From CAZWCE01 sp964632505 (lineage in GTDB: Bacteria > Planctomycetota > Planctomycetia > Pirellulales > Thermoguttaceae): DNA of 64,000 bases. The notes beneath the pieces were generated by a model. The model saw nothing but the letters and a program-made list of their open reading frames with translations, searched no databases and was not told the DNA's origin. Both the position numbers and the translations under genes were made by a program. Shown here one piece after another: positions 7,813 to 17,968 of this stretch (the first letter of the stretch is position 1; every line of letters starts with the position of its first letter). The DNA is taken from NCBI GenBank assembly GCA_964632505.1, contig CAZWCE010000003.1, positions 186,001 to 250,000 on the forward strand, in the 5' to 3' direction.

Positions 7813-9183
7813 ATGAGTAGTGAAATCGACCAAGGCACATTGCGTCGGATCGACTGGCTCGCGATTTTTCCGTGGTTGATGCTGCTTCGCACGTTCCGCA
7901 TCGCCATCTCCTTCCGTGTCCTGTGGGTCTCCGTCATCGGTGTTCTCTTAACGATGATCATGGCCATGGGCGTGCATCACATGCAGCTACGATCGTCCAA
8001 ATCCACCTCCAAAACGCCGGAGGTCCGCGATCTCTCGAACCCCGAAGAAGCGCTGTCGCTCCAAAACAGCCTCGTGCCGTGGATTCCCGGGTTAAGAGGA
8101 ACGACCGACACACCATGGCCTTCTTCGCCGCGGGTGGATCAGTACACGCAAGCCGAGGGGACGATGACCGAAGTCTGGAGCCGGTTCAGCGTGCCGATGA
8201 TCGCCGTCTTCCATCCGGAATCGAGCTGGAAAACGCGAGGGCGGCAGGGGGTCTGGTTCCTCTGGCTCCTCTTGGTCTGGTCGATCGCCGGGGGAATGAT
8301 CTGCCGCACCGCCGCCACCTCCTTCACCAGCGACTTGACCGATGCCTTCGGACGTCTGCTCGATTTCATCGGGAGAAAATGGCGGTCCTTCGTCGGCTTG
8401 TTTCTCCTCCCAATCGTGGGCATCCTCCTTTGCATGATTCCATGCTACTTCGCCGGACTGCTGCTTTCCTGGACCGTGACCGGCTGGCTCGCCGCTTTGC
8501 TTTGGCCGATCGCGCTGCTGTTCGGTTTCCTCATCGCGCTCTTGGGCGTGGGCTTCGTCGTCGGCTGGCCGATGGGATTCGCCGCGCTGGCCACCGAAGA
8601 TTCCGACGCCTTCGATGCGGTCAGCCGTGTTTTTTCCTACGTTTACCAACGGCCGATGCATTTCCTGCTCTACCTTCTGCTTGCCGGACTCATCGGCTAT
8701 CTCGGCTGGCTGGTCGTCACGATTTTTCTCCAACTCATCCTCTACCTCGTTTGGCAATTCACCCCCTGGAACGATGCCGATCCTCATCCCGGTTTTCTTG
8801 CCTTGCAGACAGTCCGAGGAGGCCGCCTCGAGGTGATGGCGGTGAAGCCCACCGCCATGGCGATCGTCCATTTCTGGAATAGCCTGCTCATCATATTGCA
8901 ACAGGCTTATGCGGTTAGTTATTTCTGGACCGCCTCGACCGGCATCTACCTGCTGATGCGCCGTCAGGTCGACGGCACGCCGATCGACGAGATCAAGCAT
9001 TTCGAACCAGCCGCCACCGTCGATCCCCCACTCGACCCGATCGCCGAGGATGACCAAGGCGCTCCCGAATTGGTTGAAAAGAAAACCGGGTGCGATACGC
9101 CGGAATCGAAAGAAGACTCGGCACCACCGGAGAGTCCCTCCGAATCCTCCGACGAACCCCCTCCGGACGAAAACCAAACGTAA
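7813..9183 (+). CDS. Polytopic membrane protein of unknown function
   Basis: A 456-residue protein that I cannot assign to a family. Hydrophobic segments lie at about 18-30 and 37-55, 135-155, 190-218, 222-255 (the last rich in Gly and Leu), 280-310 and 355-385. A hydrophilic stretch follows the second segment, and the last 60 residues form a Pro/Glu/Asp/Ser-rich tail that is probably disordered. The ATG at 7813 follows AAAGAGG. A clear promoter lies upstream, so it is its own unit, perhaps extending into the threonine aldolase gene 52 bp downstream. No ATPase or catalytic motif is visible. The segment pattern resembles general permease-like or DUF-type planctomycete membrane proteins only in a loose sense. 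Confidence 0.75.
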   Translation: MSSEIDQGTLRRIDWLAIFPWLMLLRTFRIAISFRVLWVSVIGVLLTMIMAMGVHHMQLRSSKSTSKTPEVRDLSNPEEALSLQNSLVPWIPGLRGTTDTPWPSSPRVDQYTQAEGTMTEVWSRFSVPMIAVFHPESSWKTRGRQGVWFLWLLLVWSIAGGMICRTAATSFTSDLTDAFGRLLDFIGRKWRSFVGLFLLPIVGILLCMIPCYFAGLLLSWTVTGWLAALLWPIALLFGFLIALLGVGFVVGWPMGFAALATEDSDAFDAVSRVFSYVYQRPMHFLLYLLLAGLIGYLGWLVVTIFLQLILYLVWQFTPWNDADPHPGFLALQTVRGGRLEVMAVKPTAMAIVHFWNSLLIILQQAYAVSYFWTASTGIYLLMRRQVDGTPIDEIKHFEPAATVDPPLDPIAEDDQGAPELVEKKTGCDTPESKEDSAPPESPSESSDEPPPDENQT

Positions 9184-9235
9184 TCCCTCTCCGAGCAAAG
9201 CATCCGCAAGGAGACTCCAGGAAGCGAGCCATCTG

Positions 9236-10294
9236 ATGCAAGAGACCTCCCGGCAACTCGACTTTCGAAGCGACACCGTCACCCGCCCCACTGCCGCGAT
9301 GCTCGAAGCGATGACCCGAGCCCCGCTGGGCGACGATGTACTCGGCGACGACCCGACGGTTCTCCGACTCGAGGAAACCATGGCGGAGATGTTCGGCATG
9401 GAACAGGCGATGCTGGTGCCTTCGGGGACGATGGCCAATCTGATCGCGGTCTACCTGCACTGCAAACCCGGCGACGAATTCATCGCCGAGGTCACTTCGC
9501 ACATCATCTATTACGAACAGGCCGGCTACGCGCAGATCAACGGCGTGGCGCCGCAGTTCGTCCGGGGCCATCGAGGCGTTTTCGGGGTCGACGACATCGA
9601 CGGGATGCCCCGTCCGGAAAACATCCACCTGGCGCGCACCAAGGCCGTCTTTCTGGAGAACACCCACAACCGCGGCGGAGGGAAGATCTTCCCCTTCGAA
9701 GATTACCGTGAAGTTTGCGATTGGGCGCACCGACGAGGTCTGACGGTCCATCTCGACGGAGCCCGATTGATGAACGCCGCGATCGCCACCGGTATCGACG
9801 CTCGCCGCTGGACGGAAAAGGTCGACACGGTGAGCCTCTGTTTCAGCAAGGGACTGGGAGCTCCGGTCGGTTCGATCCTGGTCGGCCGTGGCCCATGGAT
9901 CGAGATCGCCCGTCGTCGCCGGAAGGTCCTCGGCGGAGGCATGCGACAGTCGGGCATGTTGGCCGCCGCCGCCCTGCATGCACTGGAGCACCACGTCGAT
10001 CGATTGGCCGACGACCACCGAAACGCGAAGCTTTTGGCCGAGAAAATCGACCAAATCGAGGGGCTCTCGCTGAAATACGCCGAGACGGAAACCAACATGG
10101 TCTTCTTCGAGGTGGCGGCACGGCTCGGGTCCGCCGAGAACTGGATCGCAAAACTCGCCGAAAAGGGCCTGCTGATGCTCGCCACCGCCCCGACGACCAT
10201 CCGCGCGGTGACCCATCTGGACGTCACTCGCGAAGACGTCCTCCAAGCCGCGGCGATTCTGGAGGAAGTGGCCGCCGAAACCATTTCTGCATGA
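9236..10294 (+). CDS. ltaE: Low-specificity L-threonine aldolase
   Basis: A PLP-dependent, cytoplasmic, fold-type I enzyme that splits threonine or allo-threonine into glycine and acetaldehyde. The 352-residue protein opens with LDFRSDTVTRPT, the family N-terminus. It contains the cofactor-binding HLDGAR (172-177) and the Schiff-base lysine in VSLCFSKGLGAP (K205), followed by GGGMRQSG. The start at 9236 gives the family length; the frame is open for 62 more codons upstream into the preceding gene but those residues are Arg/Pro-rich shadow sequence. The gene follows the membrane protein by 52 bp and converges with the DUF1573 gene. Confidence 0.92.
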   Translation: MQETSRQLDFRSDTVTRPTAAMLEAMTRAPLGDDVLGDDPTVLRLEETMAEMFGMEQAMLVPSGTMANLIAVYLHCKPGDEFIAEVTSHIIYYEQAGYAQINGVAPQFVRGHRGVFGVDDIDGMPRPENIHLARTKAVFLENTHNRGGGKIFPFEDYREVCDWAHRRGLTVHLDGARLMNAAIATGIDARRWTEKVDTVSLCFSKGLGAPVGSILVGRGPWIEIARRRRKVLGGGMRQSGMLAAAALHALEHHVDRLADDHRNAKLLAEKIDQIEGLSLKYAETETNMVFFEVAARLGSAENWIAKLAEKGLLMLATAPTTIRAVTHLDVTREDVLQAAAILEEVAAETISA

Positions 10295-10330
10295 CCGGAC
10301 CAAGACGCCCGACCTTCCCCTCATCACAAC

Positions 10331-10378
10331 AAGAAAAGAAAAACCGCCCGGGAATCTGGGTCGGCGATTCCAGGGCGG
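10331..10378 (-). terminator. Intrinsic terminator of the DUF1573 gene
   Basis: CCGCCCGGGAATC (10344-10356) pairs with GATTCCAGGGCGG (10366-10378), 13 bp with one mismatch around a 9-nt loop. On the minus strand the stem is followed by TTTTTCTTTTC. It lies 46 bp after the DUF1573 stop in the convergent gap. Confidence 0.85.
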
Positions 10379-10423
10379 CCGGTGGAAACGAATCCCGCTC
10401 CGATCGCGTCATCGCGAAGGAGG

Positions 10424-11479
10424 TCAGCTTCCGGTGGTCGCGTTTTCGGGCGATGAGCTTTGCAGCTCGTGGTTGGCGGGGGAGACCTCGGCGTAGACGG
10501 GAAGTTCCGGCATCGTTGTTCCCTGGTCGGTTTCGATCCGAATGACTTCGGTGATTCTCTGGTTCGCCTCGGGATGGTTCGACTTGAAACGCACGGGAAT
10601 AACGTAGAGCGAGCGCGGTTCGGTGTTCTCGGTCGGGTCGAAGTCGAAGTGGAACGTCGAACTGTCGCAGATGATCTTCTTGATGCGGAACGGGGCATCG
10701 CCGCGGATGACGATCTTTTTGACCACTTCCTCACCGCCGTCGACTTTACCCAAAAAAAGTGAAGCGGGACTGACCACGATGCTCGATTTCACGACCCCCT
10801 CGACCAACAGCGGAACCTCACGGTTCTGATAGTCGTTTGTCTGGAGAACGATTCGGTCGTGGAGATAGCCTACCGGGGCATCCGGATCGAGCTCGACCAT
10901 CAGGCGGTAACGGACGCGTCCCTGATGGCGGTTTTCATCGAGGATCTCGGCGTGCAGATGGGGGTTGTTGGTTTTCAGATCCGTGATTTTCCAATCGCTC
11001 CGACCGGCGTACTCCACATCGACCGTTTGTTGCTTCTTCTCGCCGAGATTCACCGTTCCCAGTTCGACACTTCCCGGTTCGAACACGACATCACTACGGA
11101 TGTAGCTTTTGACCTGCAACCGGACCTGTGCCGGATAGGGCTTGTCGATCCGAACGGTAATCGTGGCCCCTTTCTTGCCGAGGAAGCGGTCGGAATTCAG
11201 ATGGGCGAGAATGGAGCCGGTTTCATAAGTCTTCAGGGTCGATTTTTCCACTTTCACCGAAGTGCACCCGCAACTGGAGCTCGCGCCGGCGATATGCACA
11301 TCTTCAACAAAGGGGTTGTAGATCTCGAAGCGATACTCCGCTTTCGCGCCTCGCGGCACCGAACCGAAGTCGTGCTTCTTCACCTCGAACATCTCCTGAG
11401 CCCACTGTTGGGCTCCCGCCGCCGAACAGGCCAACATCAGCCAGCCGATCCCCAGTAACCACGGTTTGAGTAGCTTCAT
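10424..11479 (-). CDS. Secreted DUF1573-domain protein
   Basis: A 351-residue exported protein with an N-terminal signal peptide (KLLKPWLLGIGWLMLACSAAGA, cleavage likely before QQ near residue 24). It then has a DUF1573 domain starting EVKKHDFGSVPRGAKAEYRFEIYN, with the CGC pair at C70/C72 (SSSCGCTSV) seen in this family. The rest consists of further Ig-like beta repeats. DUF1573 proteins are abundant in Planctomycetes and Bacteroidetes; their role is unknown. The ATG at 11479 follows GAGGG with good spacing; an earlier in-frame ATG at 11512 would put eleven polar residues before the signal. It converges with threonine aldolase and has its own terminator. Confidence 0.85.
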   Translation of the reverse strand: MKLLKPWLLGIGWLMLACSAAGAQQWAQEMFEVKKHDFGSVPRGAKAEYRFEIYNPFVEDVHIAGASSSCGCTSVKVEKSTLKTYETGSILAHLNSDRFLGKKGATITVRIDKPYPAQVRLQVKSYIRSDVVFEPGSVELGTVNLGEKKQQTVDVEYAGRSDWKITDLKTNNPHLHAEILDENRHQGRVRYRLMVELDPDAPVGYLHDRIVLQTNDYQNREVPLLVEGVVKSSIVVSPASLFLGKVDGGEEVVKKIVIRGDAPFRIKKIICDSSTFHFDFDPTENTEPRSLYVIPVRFKSNHPEANQRITEVIRIETDQGTTMPELPVYAEVSPANHELQSSSPENATTGS

Positions 11480-11540
11480 CGATACACCCTCGTTTTCCAG
11501 CGGGGGAGGCAACCCCGGCCCGGTGGTTGCGATCCCTTAC

Positions 11541-11570
11541 ATTGAATCATCATGAAATAACCATCGTCAA
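11541..11570 (-). promoter_or_regulatory. Possible promoter of the DUF1573 gene
   Basis: On the minus strand TTGACG (11570-11565) and TTCAAT (11546-11541) are 18 bp apart. The -35 is good and the -10 weak. The leader would be about 55 nt. Confidence 0.35.
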
Positions 11571-12025
11571 TCACTTGTCCACCGCTTGAAAATCCCCGCC
11601 CTCAAAGGGAGATCGTCCAGCATGCATCTTTCTCCCGGCAATCGCTCCTGTCAATCCCTCAGAACGCTTTCCAGGGGGAAAGAAAGATCGCCATACCAAA
11701 GAAGTATAACGCATCCAACAAGGCGGGTTTTTTCGGCAGGCGGTTTCGTCTCTCACGATTCGGCGCCGGTCGCCGGGAGCCAACGAAAACGCCCCAAAGA
11801 GGTGACTAATAAGAAAGCCTTACCAGGAAGTGATTTACCACGAAAGAGAATCGTTGTTTCGACGAGAAACGATCTCCGGTGTCGTCAGGAATCGCTTGCA
11901 ACGAAACGATCCGGTATCACTCCGCCTGCGTCCCCATCGAGAAAAAGAGCCCGGAAAACTTCCTGAAAATTTTCCAAAAAATTTCTGACTCCCCCGTGGC
12001 TTCGATCCCTTTCCCACAAAGCTCT

Positions 12026-12086
12026 CGTAATTTAATTACGTTATTTTCAGAAAGAGTCAAATTCCGTCACCGCATTTTTCTGAAAA
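12026..12086. promoter_or_regulatory. Two adjacent inverted repeats upstream of ffh
   Basis: CGTAATT-T-AATTACG (12026-12040) is a perfect 15-bp palindrome. Four bases later TTTTCAGAAA (12044-12053) is matched by TTTCTGAAAA (12077-12086), a perfect 10-bp inverted repeat with a 23-nt spacer. No T tract follows. They lie 130-190 bp upstream of the ffh promoter and could be protein-binding sites. Confidence 0.4.
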
Positions 12087-12218
12087 GTCTCCCGATGATC
12101 CGAGACCTGGAACGATTCGAGAAACTCTTCTTTCATCATCTGATATGTACCATTCCATCCGGCTTCCTGACGCGGGGGTGAGGATCGCCTCGAGATCGAT
12201 TCCTTTTCGTGCCCCTCA

Positions 12219-12248
12219 TTGCCAAAGTCGGCGTGTGGTTGTTATGAT
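12219..12248 (+). promoter_or_regulatory. Sigma-70-type promoter of ffh
   Basis: TTGCCA (12219-12224) and TATGAT (12243-12248), one mismatch each, are 18 bp apart. The leader to the ffh ATG is about 100 nt. Confidence 0.6.
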
Positions 12249-12354
12249 GAAGCGTTTATCCGTATGAGCGCGATTTCAATTCACCACTACCAGGATTTGC
12301 TTTTTTCAAGGATGATGCGCATCCTGCCCGAGCTTTCCTCATTCGAGACGGCCT

Positions 12355-13839
<1,485 letters not shown>

Positions 13840-14174
13840 ATGCAGCGACACGAACGCCGTTTTCAGGCACGTTCGTCGGCCTGAAATGGAAAAATCATGT
13901 ATTTTTTACGTCATTTTCGGGTTCCCGGTTATTTTGGAAAACGGCTCTCTGGTATATACTGGGGGTTTCATTTTCCAGCACACATCCCCCCGACCTTTCC
14001 CGCATGGGAAATGCATATTCTTTCATCCTATTAAAATATAAGAAACGTTCCGTCTTCGAGGATTCGCGCGGAAGCAACATTTTGCCCGACGCGCAGAAGA
14101 CGGCCCCCCGGGATTGATTCGAGCTTGGCCGGCCGAATCATGAGTTCCGTAATATTGAAATCGAGGAGTTGCAG
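13840..14174. other. Intergenic region between ffh and rpsP
   Basis: This 335-bp gap shows no gene. It carries a sigma-70-type promoter at 13933-13960 and AT-rich leader sequence leading to rpsP. The predicted rpsP leader is about 210 nt, which could house autoregulatory structure; none was resolved by eye. Confidence 0.5.
13933..13960 (+). promoter_or_regulatory. Promoter upstream of rpsP
   Basis: TATACT (13955-13960) is one mismatch from consensus. The best -35, TTTGGA (13933-13938), is 16 bp away and imperfect. Confidence 0.45.
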
Positions 14175-14717
14175 GTGTCAGTACGTATTCGATTGAAAAA
14201 GATGGGAAGGCGGCATCGTCCGTTTTTCCGTGTTTGTGCGATGGACATTCGTTCCCCGCGAGATGGACGCGTCATTGAAGAGCTGGGCACTTATGATCCC
14301 ATGATCTCGGAGACCGACGCGCGTGCCGATCTGAAGCGGGACCGTGTCGATTATTGGTTGAACGTCGGGGCACAACCTTCCGAAAAGGCCTCCGTTCTGA
14401 TCAAGAAGTACGGCCCGAACGGTACCCATCTCGAAGAACAGGAAAAGGCCTTTCAGCGATTGGCCCAGCAGCGACGTCGCCCGGAAGTGATCGACGCCCC
14501 GCAGGCGCCCCCGAAGACGGAGAAGAAAGAAGAGCAACCGGCCGCCGAAGAAGCCGCTTCGCCGAAACCGGAAAAACCGCCCCAGGAGACTAAGGCGGAG
14601 GCTCCCGCCGAAGAGGCCGCACCGAAAGCGGAGGAAGCGTCCGCCGACGCCGAACCTAAGCCGGAAGCCGCCGAAGCCCCGCAAGAGACCGCGGCGGAAG
14701 AAAAGCAGGAAGGTTGA
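14175..14717 (+). CDS. rpsP: Ribosomal protein bS16 with long acidic/Ala-Pro C-terminal extension
   Basis: Small-subunit protein needed for 30S assembly. The first 85 residues match S16 (MSVRIRLKKMGRRHRPFFRV, then ELGTYDPM and DYWLNVGAQPSEK). About 95 more residues follow, made almost only of Glu, Ala, Pro and Lys (EEQPAAEEAASPKPEK and similar), where most S16 proteins stop near 80-90. GTG at 14175 is chosen: it gives the family N-terminus and follows GAGGAG, six bases upstream. rimM, normally between rpsP and trmD, is absent; trmD starts 105 bp downstream. The tail is probably disordered, and its base composition is repetitive. Confidence 0.93.
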   Translation: MSVRIRLKKMGRRHRPFFRVCAMDIRSPRDGRVIEELGTYDPMISETDARADLKRDRVDYWLNVGAQPSEKASVLIKKYGPNGTHLEEQEKAFQRLAQQRRRPEVIDAPQAPPKTEKKEEQPAAEEAASPKPEKPPQETKAEAPAEEAAPKAEEASADAEPKPEAAEAPQETAAEEKQEG

Positions 14718-14822
14718 TCGCGCTCCCGGCATGGAGTTCCGGGAGGCTTTCGCGACGCCGCCCTTTTTTTTCGGCGTTCCACATCCCACCGGCTTTCGAT
14801 CGACCCGACTTGCGAGCGACCG

Positions 14823-15551
14823 ATGAGATTCGACGTTGTCACACTGTTTCCGGGAATGTTTGCCGGATACCTCCAAGAGAGTCTGCTGCGGTTGGCGATT
14901 GAACGGGGGTTGATCGACGTCGTTCTTCACAACCTTCGCGACTGGGCCGAAGACAAACACAAAACCGTCGACGACCGTCCTTTCGGCGGGGGACCGGGCA
15001 TGGTCCTGAAAGTCGATCCGATGGTTCCCTGCGTGGAAGACGTGCAGCGACAGGCGGAATGTCCAGGCCATGTGGTACTCCTTTCCCCACAAGGAAAAAA
15101 GCTGGATCAGCACGTGGTCGAGTCGCTGGCCGCCCACCAGCGGATCCTCCTACTTTGCGGGCGGTACGAAGGGTTCGATGAACGCATCCGCACCATTCTC
15201 CAGCCGGAAGAAATCTCCCTGGGGGATTTCATCCTCAATGGGGGGGAGGTCGCCGCGATGGCGATCGTCGATTCGGTTCTGCGATTGGTGCCCGGCGTTT
15301 TAGGCGACGAGGATTCCAGCGAAATGGATTCCTTTTCCCGAGGCAATCGGCTGTTGGAATGTGCCCAATACACCCGACCGCGGGAGTTTCGTGGCCACGG
15401 CGTTCCCGAGGTGCTTTTCAGCGGCAACCACGGAGAGATCGAGCGTTGGCGGGATGCCGATAGCTTACGACGAACGGAACAACGAAGGCCCGATCTGCTG
15501 AAACCCAACCCGAATGACGGTTCCGACAAAAAACAATCCGGGATACAGTGA
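14823..15551 (+). CDS. trmD: tRNA (guanine-N1)-methyltransferase TrmD
   Basis: SPOUT-fold enzyme that methylates G37 of tRNAs using S-adenosylmethionine, preventing frameshifting. The 242-residue product starts MRFDVVTLFPGMF and contains the family segments DDRPFGGGPGMV (about 56-67), LLCGRYEGFDERI and the SAM-binding trefoil knot stretch ISLGDFILNGGE. The tail RRPDLL is also typical. It sits between rpsP and rplS as in most bacteria; rplS begins 33 bp downstream. No strong Shine-Dalgarno precedes the ATG. Confidence 0.96.
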   Translation: MRFDVVTLFPGMFAGYLQESLLRLAIERGLIDVVLHNLRDWAEDKHKTVDDRPFGGGPGMVLKVDPMVPCVEDVQRQAECPGHVVLLSPQGKKLDQHVVESLAAHQRILLLCGRYEGFDERIRTILQPEEISLGDFILNGGEVAAMAIVDSVLRLVPGVLGDEDSSEMDSFSRGNRLLECAQYTRPREFRGHGVPEVLFSGNHGEIERWRDADSLRRTEQRRPDLLKPNPNDGSDKKQSGIQ

Positions 15552-15584
15552 CCGGGGTTTTTCTGAACAGAGAAGGAAAATATC

Positions 15585-16016
15585 ATGTCACAGCAAATCA
15601 TCAATCTCGTCGAACAACAGACCCTGAAAAAGGAAGTCCCGAAATTCGAAATCGGCGATACCGTGAACGTGCATTGCGAAATTCTCGAAGGCGATAAAAA
15701 ACGCATCCAGATTTTTTCCGGAGTCGTCATCGCCCGAAGTGGTTCCGGAAGCCGTGAGATGTTCACGGTCCGCCGGATCGTGCAGGGCGAAGGCGTCGAA
15801 CGCAAATTCCCGCTGCACTCCCCGCGAATCGCCGACATCGAAGTGGTGCGATCCTCCTATGTTCGTCGGGCGAAGCTCTACTTCCTCCGCGACCGCATCG
15901 GCAAAGCGGTCCGCTTGAAGGAACGCCGCATCGAGCGGAAAGCCGAAGAAAAGCCCAAAGGACGACGCCGGGGCAAAAAACGCAAGAACGCGAAGAAGGA
16001 AGCCGCCGCCGAGTAG
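15585..16016 (+). CDS. rplS: Ribosomal protein bL19
   Basis: Large-subunit protein at the 30S-50S interface. The N-terminal 115 residues match L19: FEIGDTVNVHCEILEGDKKRIQIFSGVVI, RRIVQGEGVERKFPLHSP and VRRAKLYFLRDRIGKA. A basic C-terminal extension (KGRRRGKKRKNAKKE) brings it to 143 residues. The ATG at 15585 follows AAGGA. It is 33 bp behind trmD and 59 bp ahead of yraN, so the four genes from rpsP to yraN form one likely transcript. Confidence 0.96.
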   Translation: MSQQIINLVEQQTLKKEVPKFEIGDTVNVHCEILEGDKKRIQIFSGVVIARSGSGSREMFTVRRIVQGEGVERKFPLHSPRIADIEVVRSSYVRRAKLYFLRDRIGKAVRLKERRIERKAEEKPKGRRRGKKRKNAKKEAAAE

Positions 16017-16075
16017 AGATCATCATTGGTTCCTCCGCAACACAGCACCTTGGTTCGTTTCGTGAAGAAGAACGT

Positions 16076-16558
16076 ATGCGGTTTCTCCGTTCTCTTTGGA
16101 TCTCTCTGCGAGGTTGGTCCGACAAGTTCAGACAGCCGTTCGCGCGCATTTCGAAAATGAAAGCCGAGAAAGACATCCTCGGAGGGGAAGGCGAGCGACT
16201 GGCCGCGAACTTCCTCAAAAAGAAAGGCATGAGAATTCTGGAGCGAAACCTTCGATTGCCGGCTGGAGAAATCGATCTCGTCGCGCGACTGAAAGGAAAA
16301 CCGCTCCAGATCGTCGTCGTGGAAGTCAAAACGCGACGTGATCGACAAAAGGGCTCGCCCGCCCTCGCGGTGCATCGAAAGAAGCAAGCCAAGCTCACCA
16401 CCCTGGCGATTCAATATCTCCAACAGAACCGACTGCTGGGGAAGGCCGGTCTCCGGTTCGACATCGTCGCGGTGAGCTGGTCGGACGAAACGAATCGCCC
16501 GGCAATCGAGCATTTCGAAAACGCCTTCGAGGCCGGTTTACACAATCTGCGCTACTGA
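16076..16558 (+). CDS. yraN: UPF0102 (YraN-family) endonuclease-fold protein
   Basis: A 160-residue member of the YraN family, a restriction-endonuclease-like fold of uncertain function often found near the trmD-rplS block. Visible family motifs are GEGERLAANFLKKKGMRIL (about 38-56), GEIDLVARLKGK and VVVEVKTRR, whose acidic residues and lysine form the D-ExK-type site. The first 35 residues are a basic extension beyond the usual start. Its last 7 bp overlap the 3' end of the convergent MnmE-like gene. Confidence 0.85.
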   Translation: MRFLRSLWISLRGWSDKFRQPFARISKMKAEKDILGGEGERLAANFLKKKGMRILERNLRLPAGEIDLVARLKGKPLQIVVVEVKTRRDRQKGSPALAVHRKKQAKLTTLAIQYLQQNRLLGKAGLRFDIVAVSWSDETNRPAIEHFENAFEAGLHNLRY

Positions 16559-17712
16559 GATTCAACCACTCCGCAGTTTCTCAGCACCTCCTCGATCCCT
16601 TCTCCAGAAGCAAGCTTCCCCCGAAGTTCTTCCAGAAGAGCCACTTGTCCCCTGGTGATCGGAAGCGCCTGACCGCGGGACGGTTCCTCGGGAATCAGCT
16701 TCTCCCGCAATCGCCGAAGCAATGCCGGCAATCCCTCCCCCGTCAAAGCGCTGACCGGAATGACGTCGGGGGGGACGGCCTTTCGCTGATCATCGAAGCA
16801 GCGGTCGATTTTACTCCAGACCGACATCCCCGGCACCGACTCCGTTTCGCATTTCTCCGAAGGCCGACTCGCGTCGTGGACCCATAGAACCAGATCAACC
16901 GTTCGGCTCACCTCGCAGGCACGTTTCATGCCGAACGTTTCCAGGTGTTGTTCCGATTCACGAAGCCCTGCCGTATCGATGCATTCCAGCGGCCAACCTT
17001 CCAGAACCGTCGCGGCGGTGACCAGATCGCGGGTGGTCCCGGGAGTGGGATCGACGATGGCCCGCGTGTATCCGAGGATCGCGTTGAGCAGACTGCTCTT
17101 TCCTGCGTTCGGCCTTCCCAAAATCGCTACCCGAAAGGGATGCGTCAGATGAAGCCCGAGTTCTTTCCAATTCAGTAAGGCGTCCAGCTCGTCGATCGCC
17201 GCGTCGCTTCCCTGTTCTCGAAACAAAAGGGAAATCTCTTGCAGCCTCGCCCCCAGTGCTCCGTGATACTGATCGAGCAACAGGGAGGCGACCTTCTCCG
17301 TTTGTGCCCGGGCGAGCGCGATACGGGCATCGGCACGAAAAGGACGCATCTCTTCTCGCTCGCACCATTTCCGCCATGGGAGACGCACCCCTCCGGCTTC
17401 CGCGAGAACCGCCTCCAGAGAGGAAATGACGGCATTCCCTCCATGGCAATGGATCTCCACGGCTTGTTCATGGGGCAAAAAGAGGACCGCTTGCTCCCAG
17501 ACGGGGTCGAGTTCGGTCAGTGAGTTCAGTCGCAGATGACGATAAAGCATGGCACCCGGTCGCCAACGTTCCGACGGGTGTTCGCCGTCCCGGCGAGTTC
17601 GGGCGGCGATCGTCGGCCAGGCGTCCTTGCCCTCAAGGCGCAACGTGGCCACCCCGGCCGGCCCGGCGGGAGTCAGTTGGGAAAACGCAAGGTCTCGGTG
17701 CGCTGTCTCCAT
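16552..17712 (-). CDS. MnmE-like GTPase lacking the catalytic C-terminal cysteine
   Basis: This 386-residue protein has the MnmE (TrmE) domain order: a diverged N-terminal tetrahydrofolate-binding-like domain (PAGPAGVATLRLEG, VEIHCHGG), helical segments, and a G domain. The G domain has P-loop GRPNAGKSS (199-207), the K-loop TPGTTRD (223-229) and DTAGLR (246-251). MnmE is normally about 450 residues and ends with FCIGK, whose cysteine is needed for wobble-uridine modification. Here the protein ends NCGVVESQ and has no such motif, and the second helical half is shortened. It may be a paralogue with a different role, so mnmE is not assigned. It converges on yraN with a 7-bp overlap and is divergent from coaX. 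Confidence 0.8.
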   Translation of the reverse strand: METAHRDLAFSQLTPAGPAGVATLRLEGKDAWPTIAARTRRDGEHPSERWRPGAMLYRHLRLNSLTELDPVWEQAVLFLPHEQAVEIHCHGGNAVISSLEAVLAEAGGVRLPWRKWCEREEMRPFRADARIALARAQTEKVASLLLDQYHGALGARLQEISLLFREQGSDAAIDELDALLNWKELGLHLTHPFRVAILGRPNAGKSSLLNAILGYTRAIVDPTPGTTRDLVTAATVLEGWPLECIDTAGLRESEQHLETFGMKRACEVSRTVDLVLWVHDASRPSEKCETESVPGMSVWSKIDRCFDDQRKAVPPDVIPVSALTGEGLPALLRRLREKLIPEEPSRGQALPITRGQVALLEELRGKLASGEGIEEVLRNCGVVESQ

Positions 17713-17968
17713 TTACTTCGGCTTCCTCTTAGGGTACGATGAACATGCGATGCACACCGGCATAAAAGAGTGCATCCCTCTGCGGAGAAACTCTGTCTTC
17801 CAAGTGCCGGGACCACATCATTGTAATCGACATCGTTCAAAGTCAGAAGCCGCCGGTGCCGATTTCTTCTTCACGCCTTCGAGGCCAAAGATCGAGGGCT
17901 CAGGGTCGGCAGTCGGGAGAACCGATGGCCCGCTCCCGCCCCATTCCCTTGACGAGGAGACCACGTCA

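Larger units (their letters stand above)
11480..12354. other. Intergenic region between the DUF1573 gene and ffh
   Basis: This 875-bp stretch has no supported gene; the short frames in it lack any family features. It contains a possible minus-strand promoter for the DUF1573 gene, a GAAACGATC direct repeat (11866-11883 and 11903-11918, imperfect), two perfect inverted repeats (12026-12040 and 12044-12086), and the ffh promoter. I did not recognise an SRP RNA gene here. Confidence 0.55.
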
